Shown: positions 9,575 to 19,277 of the stretch, piece by piece
Layout: each line of letters starts with the position of its first letter
How positions within the stretch are numbered: position 1 is the stretch's first letter
Assembly: GCA_900556625.1 (NCBI GenBank)
Contig: USPQ01000003.1
Location: 1-64,000 of the forward strand
Source of the DNA: an uncultured Bacteroides sp.
GTDB taxonomy: Bacteria; Bacteroidota; Bacteroidia; Bacteroidales; Bacteroidaceae
Direction of reading: 5' to 3'
Length of the DNA: 64,000 bases
The notes under the pieces: model-generated
Seen by the model: the letters and a program-made list of their open reading frames with translations, nothing else
Databases searched by the model: none
What the model was told of the DNA's origin: nothing
Translations under genes and position numbers: made by a program

Positions 9575-12500
9575 ATGAGCAACCTTAAAAATATAGTCAT
9601 TTGCCTGCTATTTCTGTGTTTAGGTACCCATTCCGCTTTTTCGGAAATACCGGAACCTATCAACTTCTCTTACATCTCCATCAATGAAGGATTGTCACAA
9701 AGCACTGTATTCGCCATCGATCAGGACAAACGGGGCAATATGTGGTTTGCCACTTATGATGGGGTAAACAAATATGATGGATACGCATTCACGGTTTATC
9801 AGCACAATGAAGATGATCCTAACAGCATTGCCAATGACATTTCAAGAATTGTCAAGACCGATAGTCAGGGACGGGTTTGGATAGGAACACGAGACGGTCT
9901 ATCTTATTATGATGAAGAAAAAGACCAATTCAAGAACTTTTTCTATGAAAAAAAGGGCAAACGGCAACAGGTCAACGGCATCGCAGAAATCTCTCCTGAG
10001 CAATTGTTGGTAAGCACACAGGAAGGTCTGATCATGTTCGACTGCAAAGAATCCAAGTTTGTAGAAGATGCTTTCAGCACTGCCATGCACAAAATCATAG
10101 CTTCCGCTCTTTACCGGCATGGTGACATAATCTATATCGGTACGATGGAAGACGGACTTTACAGTTATTCCGTCACTCAAAAAAATCTGGAGAAAGTGAC
10201 TCCTATACTGGATACCAAGCGGATTCAGGCTATTTTACAGCAATCTCCCACCCGAATATGGATAGCCACCGAAGGGGCAGGCTTATTATTGCTCAATCCG
10301 AAAACTAAAGAACTAAAGACATACCTCCATTCCTCCTCTGATCCGAAAAGTATAAGTTCCAATTACATACGTTCTCTGGCATTGGATTCACAAAACCGTC
10401 TATGGATAGGAACTTTCAATGATTTGAATATTTATCACGAAGCCAGTGACTCGTTCGTTTCATATAGCAGCAGTCCGGTAGAAAGCGGCAGCCTTTCGCA
10501 ACGTTCCGTCCGAAGTATTTTTATGGATTCACAGGGAGGAATGTGGCTTGGCACCTACTTTGGCGGTCTCAACTATTACCATCCCATCCGAAACCGATTC
10601 AAGAATATACAGCGCATCCCATATAAGAACTCATTGAGTGACAATGTAGTAAGCTGTATTGTAGAAGACAAGGACAAGAATCTGTGGATAGGAACCAATG
10701 ACGGCGGATTGAATCTATACAACACCAAGACACAACATTTCACCCATTACGCCTTGCAAGAAAACGAGCGTGAAATCGGTATCGGTTCCAACAATATCAA
10801 AGCTGTATATGTGGATGAAGAAAAATCATTGGTATATATAGGTACACACGCCGGAGGATTGAACGTCCTACACCGTAACAGTGGACGGATGGAAAGTTTC
10901 AATCAGCTGAACAGCGAGCTTGTCAATGAGAATGTATATGCCATCCTTCCCGACAAAGACGGTAATCTCTTATTGGGAACACTCAGCGCTTTAGTCCGTT
11001 TCAATCCGAAAGAACGCAGTTTTACAACCATAGAAAAAGAGAAAGACGGCACGCCTTTCACTTCTCAACGAATCACAATCTTATTCAGGGATTCCCACAA
11101 ACGACTTTGGATTGGCGGTGAAGAGGGTATATCAGTCTTTCAACAGGAAGGACCGGAAATACAGAAAGTTACGATACTACCTGAATCATCAGTTACAAAG
11201 TTATTTACCAATTGCATTTACGAGGCTTCCAATGGTATTATCTGGATAGGCACACGTGAAGGAGTCTATTGCTTTAATGAGGAAGAAAAAACAATCAAAC
11301 GATACACAACAATTAATGGACTGCCCAATAATGTGGTCTACGGCATACTGGAAGATACTTTCGGACGACTTTGGCTGAGTACCAATCGTGGTATTTCCTG
11401 TTTCAATCCGGAAACGGAAAAGTTCCGTAACTTTACAGAATCGGATGGATTACAAAGTAATCAATTCAACTCCTCCTCCTACTGCCGCACTTCCAACGGG
11501 CAAATGTACTTTGGTGGTATCAATGGTATCACTACTTTCCGTCCGGAATTGTTGCTGGACAATCCATACACTCCGCCGGTAGTAATAACCAAGCTACAGC
11601 TATTTAATAAAACGGTCCGTCCGGACGATGAAACAGGCATATTGACTAAAAACATCAGTGAAACTGAAAGTATCACACTGAAATCCTGGCAAACAGCTTT
11701 CACCATTGAGTTCGTCGTATCCAATTATATTTCAGGACAACATAATACTTTCGCTTACAAGCTGGAAGGATACGATAAAGAATGGTATTATCTGACAGAC
11801 AAACGTAGTGTTTCCTACTCTAATCTGCCACAAGGGACTTATCATTTCATGGTAAAAGCCGCCAATAGTGACGGTAAATGGAACACTATCCCAACTGTAC
11901 TCGAGATTATCGTACTTCCGATATGGTATAAAACATGGTGGGCTATTCTTCTTTTTCTAGCCACTTTTATCGGCTTCATCACTTTCGTTTTCCGTTTCTT
12001 CTGGATGCGCAAAAGCATGGAAGCTGAACTGGAAATAGAACGCAGAGACAAAGAACATCAGGAGGAAATCAACCAGATGAAAATGCGTTTCTTCATCAAT
12101 ATCTCCCATGAACTTCGTACCCCATTGACTCTTATCCTGGCTCCTCTGCAGGATATCATCAATAAGATAAGCGATCGTTGGACACGAAACCAATTGGAAT
12201 ATATCCAACGAAACGCTAATCGTCTGCTACACCTTGTCAATCAGTTGATGGATTATCGCCGTGCCGAACTCGGAGTATTCGAATTAAAAGCCAAGAAAGC
12301 GAACGCTTACCAACTGATACAAGAAAATTTTTTGTTTTATGATAAACTGGCACGCCACAAAAAGATAACTTATACTCTCCACTCCGATCTGGAAGATAAA
12401 GAGGTACTTTTTGATCCTAATTATCTGGAATTGATAGTAAACAACCTGCTTTCGAATGCTTTCAAATATACAGAAAGCGGGCAAAGCATTACTGTCACGT

Positions 12501-13636
12501 TGAAGGAAGAAAATAATTATCTAGTGTTGCAAGTCAGTGATACCGGTATCGGTATTCCTATCAATAAACAGGGAAAAATATTCGAGCGTTTCTACCAGAT
12601 CGAAAGTGAACATGTAGGAAGTGGTATCGGACTTTCATTGATACAACGTCTGGTCGAACTACATCACGGACATATCGAACTGGATAGCGAAGAAGGAAAA
12701 GGAAGTACGTTCTCCGTCTATCTGCCACAGGATATAAGTATCTACAAGCCCTCCGAACTGGCTGCTAACGGCAATAAGAGCGAGGAGGAACAGGTATATT
12801 CCACCAATTCCAAAGAAATGTATTTCATCGACACGGAAAAGGTGGAGAATGAAGCTATAGAATCCGGTGACAAAAAGCGAGGAACCATTCTCATCGTAGA
12901 AGACAACAATGAAATCCGGCACTATCTAAGTAGCGGGCTTGCCGAACTGTTCAATATATTAGAGGCAGGAAATGGCGAAGAAGCATTAGAGAAATTGAAA
13001 GGAAATGAGGTAGATATTATCGTGACTGATGTGATGATGCCTGTTATGGATGGTATCAAGTTATGCAAAAATGTGAAACAGAACATTCCGACCTGTCACA
13101 TTCCGGTAATTATGTTATCAGCCAAAAGCGAAACAAAAGACCAGATGGAAGGTCTGCAAATGGGTGCGGACGACTACATCCCCAAACCTTTCTCTCTTTC
13201 GATCCTGACCACGAAGATACAAAATATGATGCGTACACGCAGACGTATGCTTGAACGTTATTCCAAGTCTTTGGAAGTAGAACCCGAAAAGATCACGTTT
13301 AATGCCATGGACGAGGCTTTGCTTAAACGTGCCGTAAGTATTGTAGAAAAGAATATGGACAATATCGAGTTCTCCACCGATGAGTTTGCCAGAGAAATGA
13401 ACATGAGCCGCTCCAACCTGCACTTGAAACTGAAAGCGATTACCGGTGAATCCACGATCGACTTTATACGTAAGATTCGTTTCAACGAAGCTGCCAAACT
13501 ATTGAAAGACGGACGTTATACCGTAGCGGAAGTCAGTACAATGGTAGGATTCAATACCCCGTCTTACTTTGCTACAAGTTTCAAGAAATATTTTGGATAC
13601 CTTCCGACAGAATACATTAAGAGGACAAAAGGATAA
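9575..13636 (+). CDS. Hybrid two-component system sensor/regulator, heparin/HS type (BT4663-like)
   Basis: A 1353-residue single-polypeptide sensor and transcription factor. In order: signal peptide (1-24); two periplasmic beta-propellers made of Reg_prop repeats (recurrent D..GN.W.GT..GGL); a Y_Y_Y domain (about 690-775); one membrane helix (about 785-808); HisKA with phospho-acceptor His845 in ISHELRTPL; HATPase (DTGIGIP, GSGIGLSL); a receiver with phospho-acceptor Asp1152 (VTDVMMPVMDG); and a C-terminal AraC-type DNA-binding domain. Its place in front of PL12 and sus genes matches B. thetaiotaomicron BT4663, whose periplasmic domain binds unsaturated heparin/HS disaccharides. It is expected to activate the downstream lyase and sus transcripts. 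All phosphorelay residues are present. Confidence 0.95.
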   Translation: MSNLKNIVICLLFLCLGTHSAFSEIPEPINFSYISINEGLSQSTVFAIDQDKRGNMWFATYDGVNKYDGYAFTVYQHNEDDPNSIANDISRIVKTDSQGRVWIGTRDGLSYYDEEKDQFKNFFYEKKGKRQQVNGIAEISPEQLLVSTQEGLIMFDCKESKFVEDAFSTAMHKIIASALYRHGDIIYIGTMEDGLYSYSVTQKNLEKVTPILDTKRIQAILQQSPTRIWIATEGAGLLLLNPKTKELKTYLHSSSDPKSISSNYIRSLALDSQNRLWIGTFNDLNIYHEASDSFVSYSSSPVESGSLSQRSVRSIFMDSQGGMWLGTYFGGLNYYHPIRNRFKNIQRIPYKNSLSDNVVSCIVEDKDKNLWIGTNDGGLNLYNTKTQHFTHYALQENEREIGIGSNNIKAVYVDEEKSLVYIGTHAGGLNVLHRNSGRMESFNQLNSELVNENVYAILPDKDGNLLLGTLSALVRFNPKERSFTTIEKEKDGTPFTSQRITILFRDSHKRLWIGGEEGISVFQQEGPEIQKVTILPESSVTKLFTNCIYEASNGIIWIGTREGVYCFNEEEKTIKRYTTINGLPNNVVYGILEDTFGRLWLSTNRGISCFNPETEKFRNFTESDGLQSNQFNSSSYCRTSNGQMYFGGINGITTFRPELLLDNPYTPPVVITKLQLFNKTVRPDDETGILTKNISETESITLKSWQTAFTIEFVVSNYISGQHNTFAYKLEGYDKEWYYLTDKRSVSYSNLPQGTYHFMVKAANSDGKWNTIPTVLEIIVLPIWYKTWWAILLFLATFIGFITFVFRFFWMRKSMEAELEIERRDKEHQEEINQMKMRFFINISHELRTPLTLILAPLQDIINKISDRWTRNQLEYIQRNANRLLHLVNQLMDYRRAELGVFELKAKKANAYQLIQENFLFYDKLARHKKITYTLHSDLEDKEVLFDPNYLELIVNNLLSNAFKYTESGQSITVTLKEENNYLVLQVSDTGIGIPINKQGKIFERFYQIESEHVGSGIGLSLIQRLVELHHGHIELDSEEGKGSTFSVYLPQDISIYKPSELAANGNKSEEEQVYSTNSKEMYFIDTEKVENEAIESGDKKRGTILIVEDNNEIRHYLSSGLAELFNILEAGNGEEALEKLKGNEVDIIVTDVMMPVMDGIKLCKNVKQNIPTCHIPVIMLSAKSETKDQMEGLQMGADDYIPKPFSLSILTTKIQNMMRTRRRMLERYSKSLEVEPEKITFNAMDEALLKRAVSIVEKNMDNIEFSTDEFAREMNMSRSNLHLKLKAITGESTIDFIRKIRFNEAAKLLKDGRYTVAEVSTMVGFNTPSYFATSFKKYFGYLPTEYIKRTKG

Positions 13637-13689
13637 GTCCGAATCCAAAAATGCTCGAAATTTGTTCTCAGATAAATGGAGGAAGCAAT

Positions 13690-13967
13690 ATGATAGAAAG
13701 AGCATTACAACAAACCATTCATGAGTTCCTCGTTCGACTTAGCCAATAAAGTAAATGAGCCTCTTACCGGAAGAAAATGGGAATATAGTTACACATCCCG
13801 GTTCGGAAAGTGAAATTCTGAAGTTACTATCAGACAGCTACCTATATAAAGATATTTTAGATTGGGGACACATCAAAAAGGCAGACAAGATTGTAAAACT
13901 CCTTCAAGCACTGGCTTTTCAAATAGGCTCTGAAGTCTCTTATAATAAATTACTCCGGAGAATATAG
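13690..13967 (+). pseudogene. Remnant of a DUF4143/AAA-type ATPase gene
   Basis: This is a deletion remnant, not an intact gene. At 13690 an ATG with an upstream GGAGG encodes MIERALQQTIH, the usual start of archaeal-type AAA ATPases with a DUF4143 domain, then runs into a stop. In another frame from 13724, SSFDLANKVNEPLTGRKWEYS matches the middle of that family. In a third frame from 13755 comes NIVTHPGSESEILKLLSDSYLYKDIL followed by KIVKLLQALAFQIGSEVSYN, matching the start of DUF4143. The Walker A/B regions and the C-terminal half are missing. At least two deletions or frameshifts are needed to explain it. Confidence 0.75.
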
Positions 13968-13970
13968 AAG

Positions 13971-14457
13971 ATTTTTTATTATAAAACAGCAATATGAACC
14001 TCTCTTTCATCGCCTGTGACATTTTTGTAGTTATTCTAAGTATTATAGGGGGAAATACAAAAATGTTGCAATCCTCATTATCAAAGGTTTAAGTCCAAAA
14101 GCAGGGGTAAAATAGAATAAGTTTACAAAAAACAACAGGATGTTTTCGCTTTTTTCCAAGAGAAAAGTGCATTTTTTCATTAGTGCATTACAGTTGTGTA
14201 ACCGATAAGTTACACTTGTCTTTCCATATGGTTACACAACAGCAACCAGTCGATTACTCAACTCCAACTCATTAACTCTATCAGACGAACTTATCAAAAG
14301 ACCAAGATGTTTTGCATAATACAAGTAGACGAGATTATTAATACTACAGCACAATTTTACAAAATGCAACGGCCTTTTCCACGTATCAAACAGGAACATT
14401 GCACAAAATTGAAATACTATTCAATAAAATTATCCATAATCAGGCTACTTTACTCCA
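13971..14457. other. Long regulatory spacer upstream of the first PL12
   Basis: About 490 bp without a credible gene; a 65-codon frame at 14307-14504 has no family features. It is AT-rich and holds the GTGTAAC/GTTACAC half-site cluster and ends at the -7 box of the PL12 gene. The region therefore looks like the control region for the lyase operon. Confidence 0.5.
14193..14240. promoter_or_regulatory. Candidate operator: GTGTAAC/GTTACAC half-site cluster
   Basis: GTTGTGTAACC (14193-14203) is an exact inverted repeat of GGTTACACAAC (14230-14240). Inside, GTGTAAC (14196-14202) and GTTACAC (14209-14215) form a second perfect palindrome. The two GTTACAC copies (14209, 14231) are direct repeats 22 bp apart, about two helical turns, the spacing AraC-type regulators favour. 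The sensor gene just upstream ends in an AraC-type domain. Binding is inferred. Confidence 0.45.
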
Positions 14458-14465
14458 TATATTTG
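14458..14465 (+). promoter_or_regulatory. -7 box for the first PL12 gene (TAtaTTTG)
   Basis: TATATTTGC matches TAnnTTTG and lies 50 bp before the ATG at 14516. It is about 218 bp downstream of the candidate operator. Confidence 0.5.
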
Positions 14466-14515
14466 CAGAGAAATAAATCAGTACTCAGAAATTGCGTAAA
14501 CTAATAATTAATACT

Positions 14516-16648
14516 ATGAGCTTCAGTAATAAATTAGGTATCCACATATTGTTATTTCTTATCGCCACGTTTATAGCGTGCACTGACAACGACATTCAGG
14601 AAAATAATAATAATCTTCCTCCAAAAGACGAGCCAACCCCTCCTCAGGAAGAGGCCGAAGAACATTTATTTGATATTCTCAATCTTGATTATCCGGGATT
14701 AGAAGAAATAAAATCTTTATATAAAAGCGGTGAGAATGATGCAGCAATGCAAAAGTTACTTACCTACTACAGAAGCAGAACGGACATTGAAAACCCTAAT
14801 CTGACTGCTACTCTTAATGACACGGAGCAAGGTTATGCCGATTATGCCATAGACGAATATCGTTTTTACGTCAATGACAATTACTTGGAAGACAAAGACC
14901 GGAAAATTCCATATTCACTGAAAAGTAACGACCAAACGATTAATTGGCAATTTGCTCCCGAAGGTGCTGATAATGAATATCAAAAGCAGTTACATCGCCA
15001 TAATTGGATACCGATGCAGGGCAAAGCTTATCAAAAATCCAAGAATGAAAAATATATGCTTTCATGGAAAGAAGTATATACAGATTGGATACTCAAAAAT
15101 CCAAAGCCGAATGGGAAACCGGACAAATTCCAATGGCACCAGCTCCAAATGTCCACACGTATTATGGGGCAAACAGAATCTTTCGAGTATTTCAAATCCT
15201 CCTCTCATTTCACTCCGGAATGGCTTTCCTTTTTCCTCATACATTTTGCTGAACATGCCGATTATCTATCCATGTACAAATATTCCGGAGAAAACAATAT
15301 TCTACTAAGCCAGGCAGTAGCATTGGTATTTGCCGGAACATTGTTTCCGGAACTTAAGAATGCCCCACAATGGCAGAAAATAGGATGTGAGATTATAAAT
15401 GATCAAACTACAAAGTTATTTTTGGAAGATGGAATGACTAACGATCTCTCTCTTCATTATCATATAGGCATAGTAGACGGACTTTATGATCTCAAACGGC
15501 TTATCCAACTGAATAAATTGCCGGACAATCAGCTCTCACCGCAGCTCGATGAAACGCTTTTGAAAGCCACCAAAATTGTCATGCACTTCACATACCCAAG
15601 TTATTTTAAGAAAGGAAGCAAACAGTGCAGTCCCGCATTCAATGATTCATGGATAAAAACACGCAGTGTATTAAACAAAAACTTTGTGAAGTATGCGGCA
15701 ATGTTTCCGGAAGATTCTGAATTAAAGTATATGCAAACGTATGGTAATGAAGGCACTCTTCCCGACAGCAGAATCAAAACATTCGAAGATTCCGGATTTT
15801 ATGTATTGCGCAACGGTTGGACACCAGAGTCTACAATGCTGATACTTAGCAATAACATATCTTCCAAGTTACAAGACTCAAGCCATAACCAACTTGATAA
15901 CGGAACATTCGAGTTATATCATAACGGTCGTAATTTCTTTCCGGACTCCGGAGTATGTTCATATATGAAAGAGGATGATGCAGAAGTAATGAAACTACGC
16001 AGATGGTTTCGGCAGACGAAAGCGCACAATACAATGGTACTGGGAAAATCTGAAGATCATGAAGATATCGGTGCCGAAAATATCAGCAAGGCAGAAGGCA
16101 AGTTACTACTAAAAGAAGAAAATGCCGACCAACAACTCATAGTTACCGAAAATCAAGGATACAATGATTTCAAACACCGCCGTGCTGTTTTTTATGTAAA
16201 ACAACCGACCGAATTTTTCGTATTGGTAGATGAAGGATTTGGCACAGCAACCGGTTATGCTAAGTTATATTTCCATCTTTGCGATGAAACATCTGTAAAT
16301 AATGTCATTCTGGACAGTCAAGAGGCAGGCGCACATACTACCTTTGAAAACAATAACTTATTAATCCGAAGCTTTGGAAATCAGGCCATCACCCTAAAGC
16401 CTTTTGATGGACGGATATCTTATCAGACCGACAGAAAATACTCAACAAGAAAAGCCTATTCACTTGTTATGAAGAAACAAAGAAGTATCCCCGTGCGATA
16501 CATTACCATACTATATCCGGTCAGTAAGGTTTCCAATCAAAAGATCAGTGCAAAATTTACTGATGACCCGTCAAACTCAAACCATGTTTCTATTGAAGTG
16601 ACTATCGGTAATCAGGTATATCCACTAAGCTTTCAACTCAAACACTAA
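14516..16648 (+). CDS. PL12 heparinase II/III family lyase (extra copy)
   Basis: A 710-residue heparan sulfate lyase of family PL12, which eliminates at uronic acids to give unsaturated oligosaccharides. The ATG at 14516 gives a lipoprotein signal (lipobox IATFIAC); an in-frame TTG at 14492 is less likely. An acidic, Pro-rich linker leads to the alpha/alpha toroid domain (LDYPGLEEIKSLY, QLHRHNWIP) and a C-terminal beta-sandwich (NGTFELYHNGRNFFPDSG). By alignment with the other PL12 genes here, catalytic Asn261, Tyr315 and His457 are kept. It is clearly paralogous to the gene at 19278 and is absent, as far as I recall, from the B. thetaiotaomicron locus. It ends 5 bp before the GH95-like gene. 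Confidence 0.92.
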   Translation: MSFSNKLGIHILLFLIATFIACTDNDIQENNNNLPPKDEPTPPQEEAEEHLFDILNLDYPGLEEIKSLYKSGENDAAMQKLLTYYRSRTDIENPNLTATLNDTEQGYADYAIDEYRFYVNDNYLEDKDRKIPYSLKSNDQTINWQFAPEGADNEYQKQLHRHNWIPMQGKAYQKSKNEKYMLSWKEVYTDWILKNPKPNGKPDKFQWHQLQMSTRIMGQTESFEYFKSSSHFTPEWLSFFLIHFAEHADYLSMYKYSGENNILLSQAVALVFAGTLFPELKNAPQWQKIGCEIINDQTTKLFLEDGMTNDLSLHYHIGIVDGLYDLKRLIQLNKLPDNQLSPQLDETLLKATKIVMHFTYPSYFKKGSKQCSPAFNDSWIKTRSVLNKNFVKYAAMFPEDSELKYMQTYGNEGTLPDSRIKTFEDSGFYVLRNGWTPESTMLILSNNISSKLQDSSHNQLDNGTFELYHNGRNFFPDSGVCSYMKEDDAEVMKLRRWFRQTKAHNTMVLGKSEDHEDIGAENISKAEGKLLLKEENADQQLIVTENQGYNDFKHRRAVFYVKQPTEFFVLVDEGFGTATGYAKLYFHLCDETSVNNVILDSQEAGAHTTFENNNLLIRSFGNQAITLKPFDGRISYQTDRKYSTRKAYSLVMKKQRSIPVRYITILYPVSKVSNQKISAKFTDDPSNSNHVSIEVTIGNQVYPLSFQLKH

Positions 16649-16653
16649 AAGTT

Positions 16654-19038
16654 ATGCAAAAATATATTCAAGCAATTAGTTGGAATTTATTATTTTTATT
16701 CCTATTCCTATGTTTGTTAGCAACCTGTAAATCTCTCGTTAACCTTATAAAACACAAAAATGGCACTATGAATATTCAACACAGATACTATAACTGTATC
16801 CTTCTGCTTTTAATCTGCCTTCGTAGTGCGGATATTTATTCTATGGATATCAAGCAGAATATAAATTGGCCTCAATTTATGAGTCAGCAGGATATGATAT
16901 GGGAAAGATTACCGGAATATTGGTATGACTCAGCCTATCTAGGTAACGGCAGATTGGGACTAATGATCTACAAAGAACCGAATAAAAACTATATACGCCT
17001 GGAAACAGGAAACTGTGATGTACACGATCATCGTGCAAAAAGAGATGTATTCGGAATTCCCCGACTACTTACCGGGCATTTTGCTTTACACCCTAAAGGA
17101 GAAATAATCAGCGGCAAGATGCGTCTTGATCTTTGGAACGCAGAGGCTTCAACTGAAATCACCACTACGAAAGGAATTATCCATCTACAAACTTTCGTTC
17201 ATGCTGATGATATGATCATCGTAGTTAAAGCAACTACCGAAGGAGATGAACATGACTTTCGATGGGAATGGATAGCTGCTGAAGCTAACAGCCCGCGTTA
17301 TCTATTATTCAAAAGGCAAGGAAAAACGAATAAGATCCCCGAAGGTTACGAACTCAATCCTTCCCCTACTAACAGCAAAGAAAATGAAATAAACTTATCT
17401 ATACAAGAATTATTGGCAGGAGGAGAAACAACCGTAGGATGGCAAGAGACAAAAACGTCTCCACAAGAAAGAATCTTATGGATAAATCTTACACACACTT
17501 ATCCACAAAGTACTTCAAAAAAGATTTGTAAAGCAGAAATACGCCAAGCCATACGTAAAGGTTATGCAACACTTCAAAATGCTCATCGGCAATGGTGGAA
17601 CTCTTATTATCCCGCTAGTTTCATCAGCTTACCGGATGCAAAGAAAGAAAATTTCTACTGGATTCAAATGTATAAACTAGCCTCAGCTACTCGTGGCGAC
17701 CGGGCATTAATAGATAACACCGGTCCGTGGTTATCTGAAACACCGTGGCCAAATGCTTGGTGGAACCTCAACGTGCAACTCACCTACTGGGCACTGAATG
17801 CTTCCGACCATTTGGATTTAGCCGCATCTCTAGAGAATGCACTCTATAATCACATTGACCAACTACGCTTGAACATACCTGCCGCATATCGTCACAACTC
17901 ATTGGGGATAGGTGTTGCTTCAAATCTGGAATGCATGACGACCACTGTAGGAATTCCCGGTAAAGGAAAAGCGCAAGTGGGACTTCTTCCTTGGGCCTGC
18001 CATAATCTTTGGCTTATTTATCGTCATAAAATGGATGATGAAGTTTTGCGTAACAAATTGTTCCCGTTATTAAAAGGGGCCATCAATTACTATCTTCATT
18101 TTATCCAAAAAGGAGAAGACGGCAAATATCATCTACCTGAAACTTATTCTCCCGAATATGGTGTAACGAAAGACTGCAACTTTGACCTCGCACTATTATA
18201 TTGGGGTTGTCAGACCTTATTGGAGTCAGCACAGCGATTGCAGATTCAAGATCCACTAATTTCAACCTGGAAAGATGTTTTGGATAATCTCACTCCGTAT
18301 CCGATGGATGAAAACGGGTTACTTATTGGAAAAGACACACCTTATGCTTTCTCCCACAGGCATTATTCACACTTGCTTTCCATCTATCCTTTATACCTTA
18401 TTAATAAGGAGCAACCAAACAATACCCGACTTATAGAGAAATCATTAGCCTTTTGGCAAAGTAAGCCGAAAGCTCTTTTAGGTTACTCATGTACAGGTGC
18501 ATCTTCTATATCTTCCGCTATTGGAAAAGGAAACGAGGCTCTATCCTATCTAAATAAATTATTTGGCAAGTTCCTTAGTTCGACCACCATGTATAAAGAA
18601 AGCGGCCCGGTTATCGAGACGCCACTATCAGGCGCACAATGTATACATGATATGTTAATACAAAGTTGGGGAGGGAAACTCCGTATTTTCCCTGCACTGC
18701 CGGACGTTTGGAAAGATGTCTGCTTCTCCGGTTTACGCACAGAAGGAGCATTCAAAGTTTCTGCTAACAGAAAGAATGGGAAAACACTGTTTATCCACAT
18801 CAAAAGTCTTGCAGGAGAACCATGTATCGTAACTACCGACATTGTTAATCCCATATTCAAAGGGAAACGGGCGTTTACTGTACAAACTACCAACAACGGC
18901 ACATACCAAATCGATTTAAAGAAAGGAGAAGAAGTTTTTATCTATCCCCAAGGACAGATTCCGGACTTCATAATCTCCCCTATTCCACCTGTTTCCAAAA
19001 ATCACTTTGGACTAAAAAACGTCCAAACCAACAACTAA
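16654..19038 (+). CDS. GH95-like six-hairpin glycosidase
   Basis: A 794-residue exported enzyme with an (alpha/alpha)6 catalytic domain like clan GH-L/GH95 (known GH95 members: alpha-L-fucosidases and alpha-L-galactosidases). Support: N-terminal AYLGNGRLGLMIY; WPNAWWNLNVQLTYWAL, resembling the GH95 WNxNxQxNYW segment; ETYSPEYG; and HRHYSHLLSIYPLY, resembling HRHxSHLYxxYPG. A beta-domain closes the protein. Two possible secretion signals occur in tandem: a lipoprotein-like one from the ATG at 16654 (LFLCLLATC) and a second from the ATG at 16768 (ILLLLICLRSADIYS), so the start is uncertain. It sits between two PL12 genes. Heparan sulfate has no fucose, so the substrate is unknown. Confidence 0.75.
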   Translation: MQKYIQAISWNLLFLFLFLCLLATCKSLVNLIKHKNGTMNIQHRYYNCILLLLICLRSADIYSMDIKQNINWPQFMSQQDMIWERLPEYWYDSAYLGNGRLGLMIYKEPNKNYIRLETGNCDVHDHRAKRDVFGIPRLLTGHFALHPKGEIISGKMRLDLWNAEASTEITTTKGIIHLQTFVHADDMIIVVKATTEGDEHDFRWEWIAAEANSPRYLLFKRQGKTNKIPEGYELNPSPTNSKENEINLSIQELLAGGETTVGWQETKTSPQERILWINLTHTYPQSTSKKICKAEIRQAIRKGYATLQNAHRQWWNSYYPASFISLPDAKKENFYWIQMYKLASATRGDRALIDNTGPWLSETPWPNAWWNLNVQLTYWALNASDHLDLAASLENALYNHIDQLRLNIPAAYRHNSLGIGVASNLECMTTTVGIPGKGKAQVGLLPWACHNLWLIYRHKMDDEVLRNKLFPLLKGAINYYLHFIQKGEDGKYHLPETYSPEYGVTKDCNFDLALLYWGCQTLLESAQRLQIQDPLISTWKDVLDNLTPYPMDENGLLIGKDTPYAFSHRHYSHLLSIYPLYLINKEQPNNTRLIEKSLAFWQSKPKALLGYSCTGASSISSAIGKGNEALSYLNKLFGKFLSSTTMYKESGPVIETPLSGAQCIHDMLIQSWGGKLRIFPALPDVWKDVCFSGLRTEGAFKVSANRKNGKTLFIHIKSLAGEPCIVTTDIVNPIFKGKRAFTVQTTNNGTYQIDLKKGEEVFIYPQGQIPDFIISPIPPVSKNHFGLKNVQTNN

Positions 19039-19225
19039 AAATGTACAAAAGCCTTCCTCTATATATGTACGAGGAGGTTACATTATGACATACAAAAGAC
19101 CTATTTTCAAGTCATAAACAGTTCTTTTGAACATAAATAGTATATGATTCAACAAAACTAATATCAAAAAAACATTTTTGAACAAAGCCTGAACAACTTC
19201 GGCCAATCGTTATATATAAAGAGAT

Positions 19226-19233
19226 TACATTTG
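19226..19233 (+). promoter_or_regulatory. -7 box for the PL12-SGBP-SusCD operon (TAcaTTTG)
   Basis: TACATTTGC matches TAnnTTTG and lies 44 bp upstream of the second PL12 ATG, in a 239-bp spacer. A single GTTACA (19077-19082) lies further upstream, next to a TCCTC...GAGGA inverted repeat. Confidence 0.5.
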
Positions 19234-19277
19234 CAAACAGTAAAATATAACTTTTAATAATTAAAACCTAATAAAGT

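Noticed and set aside
14307..14504. A 65-codon plus-strand frame upstream of the first PL12
   Set aside because: It spans the PL12 promoter box and has no family features or start signal.
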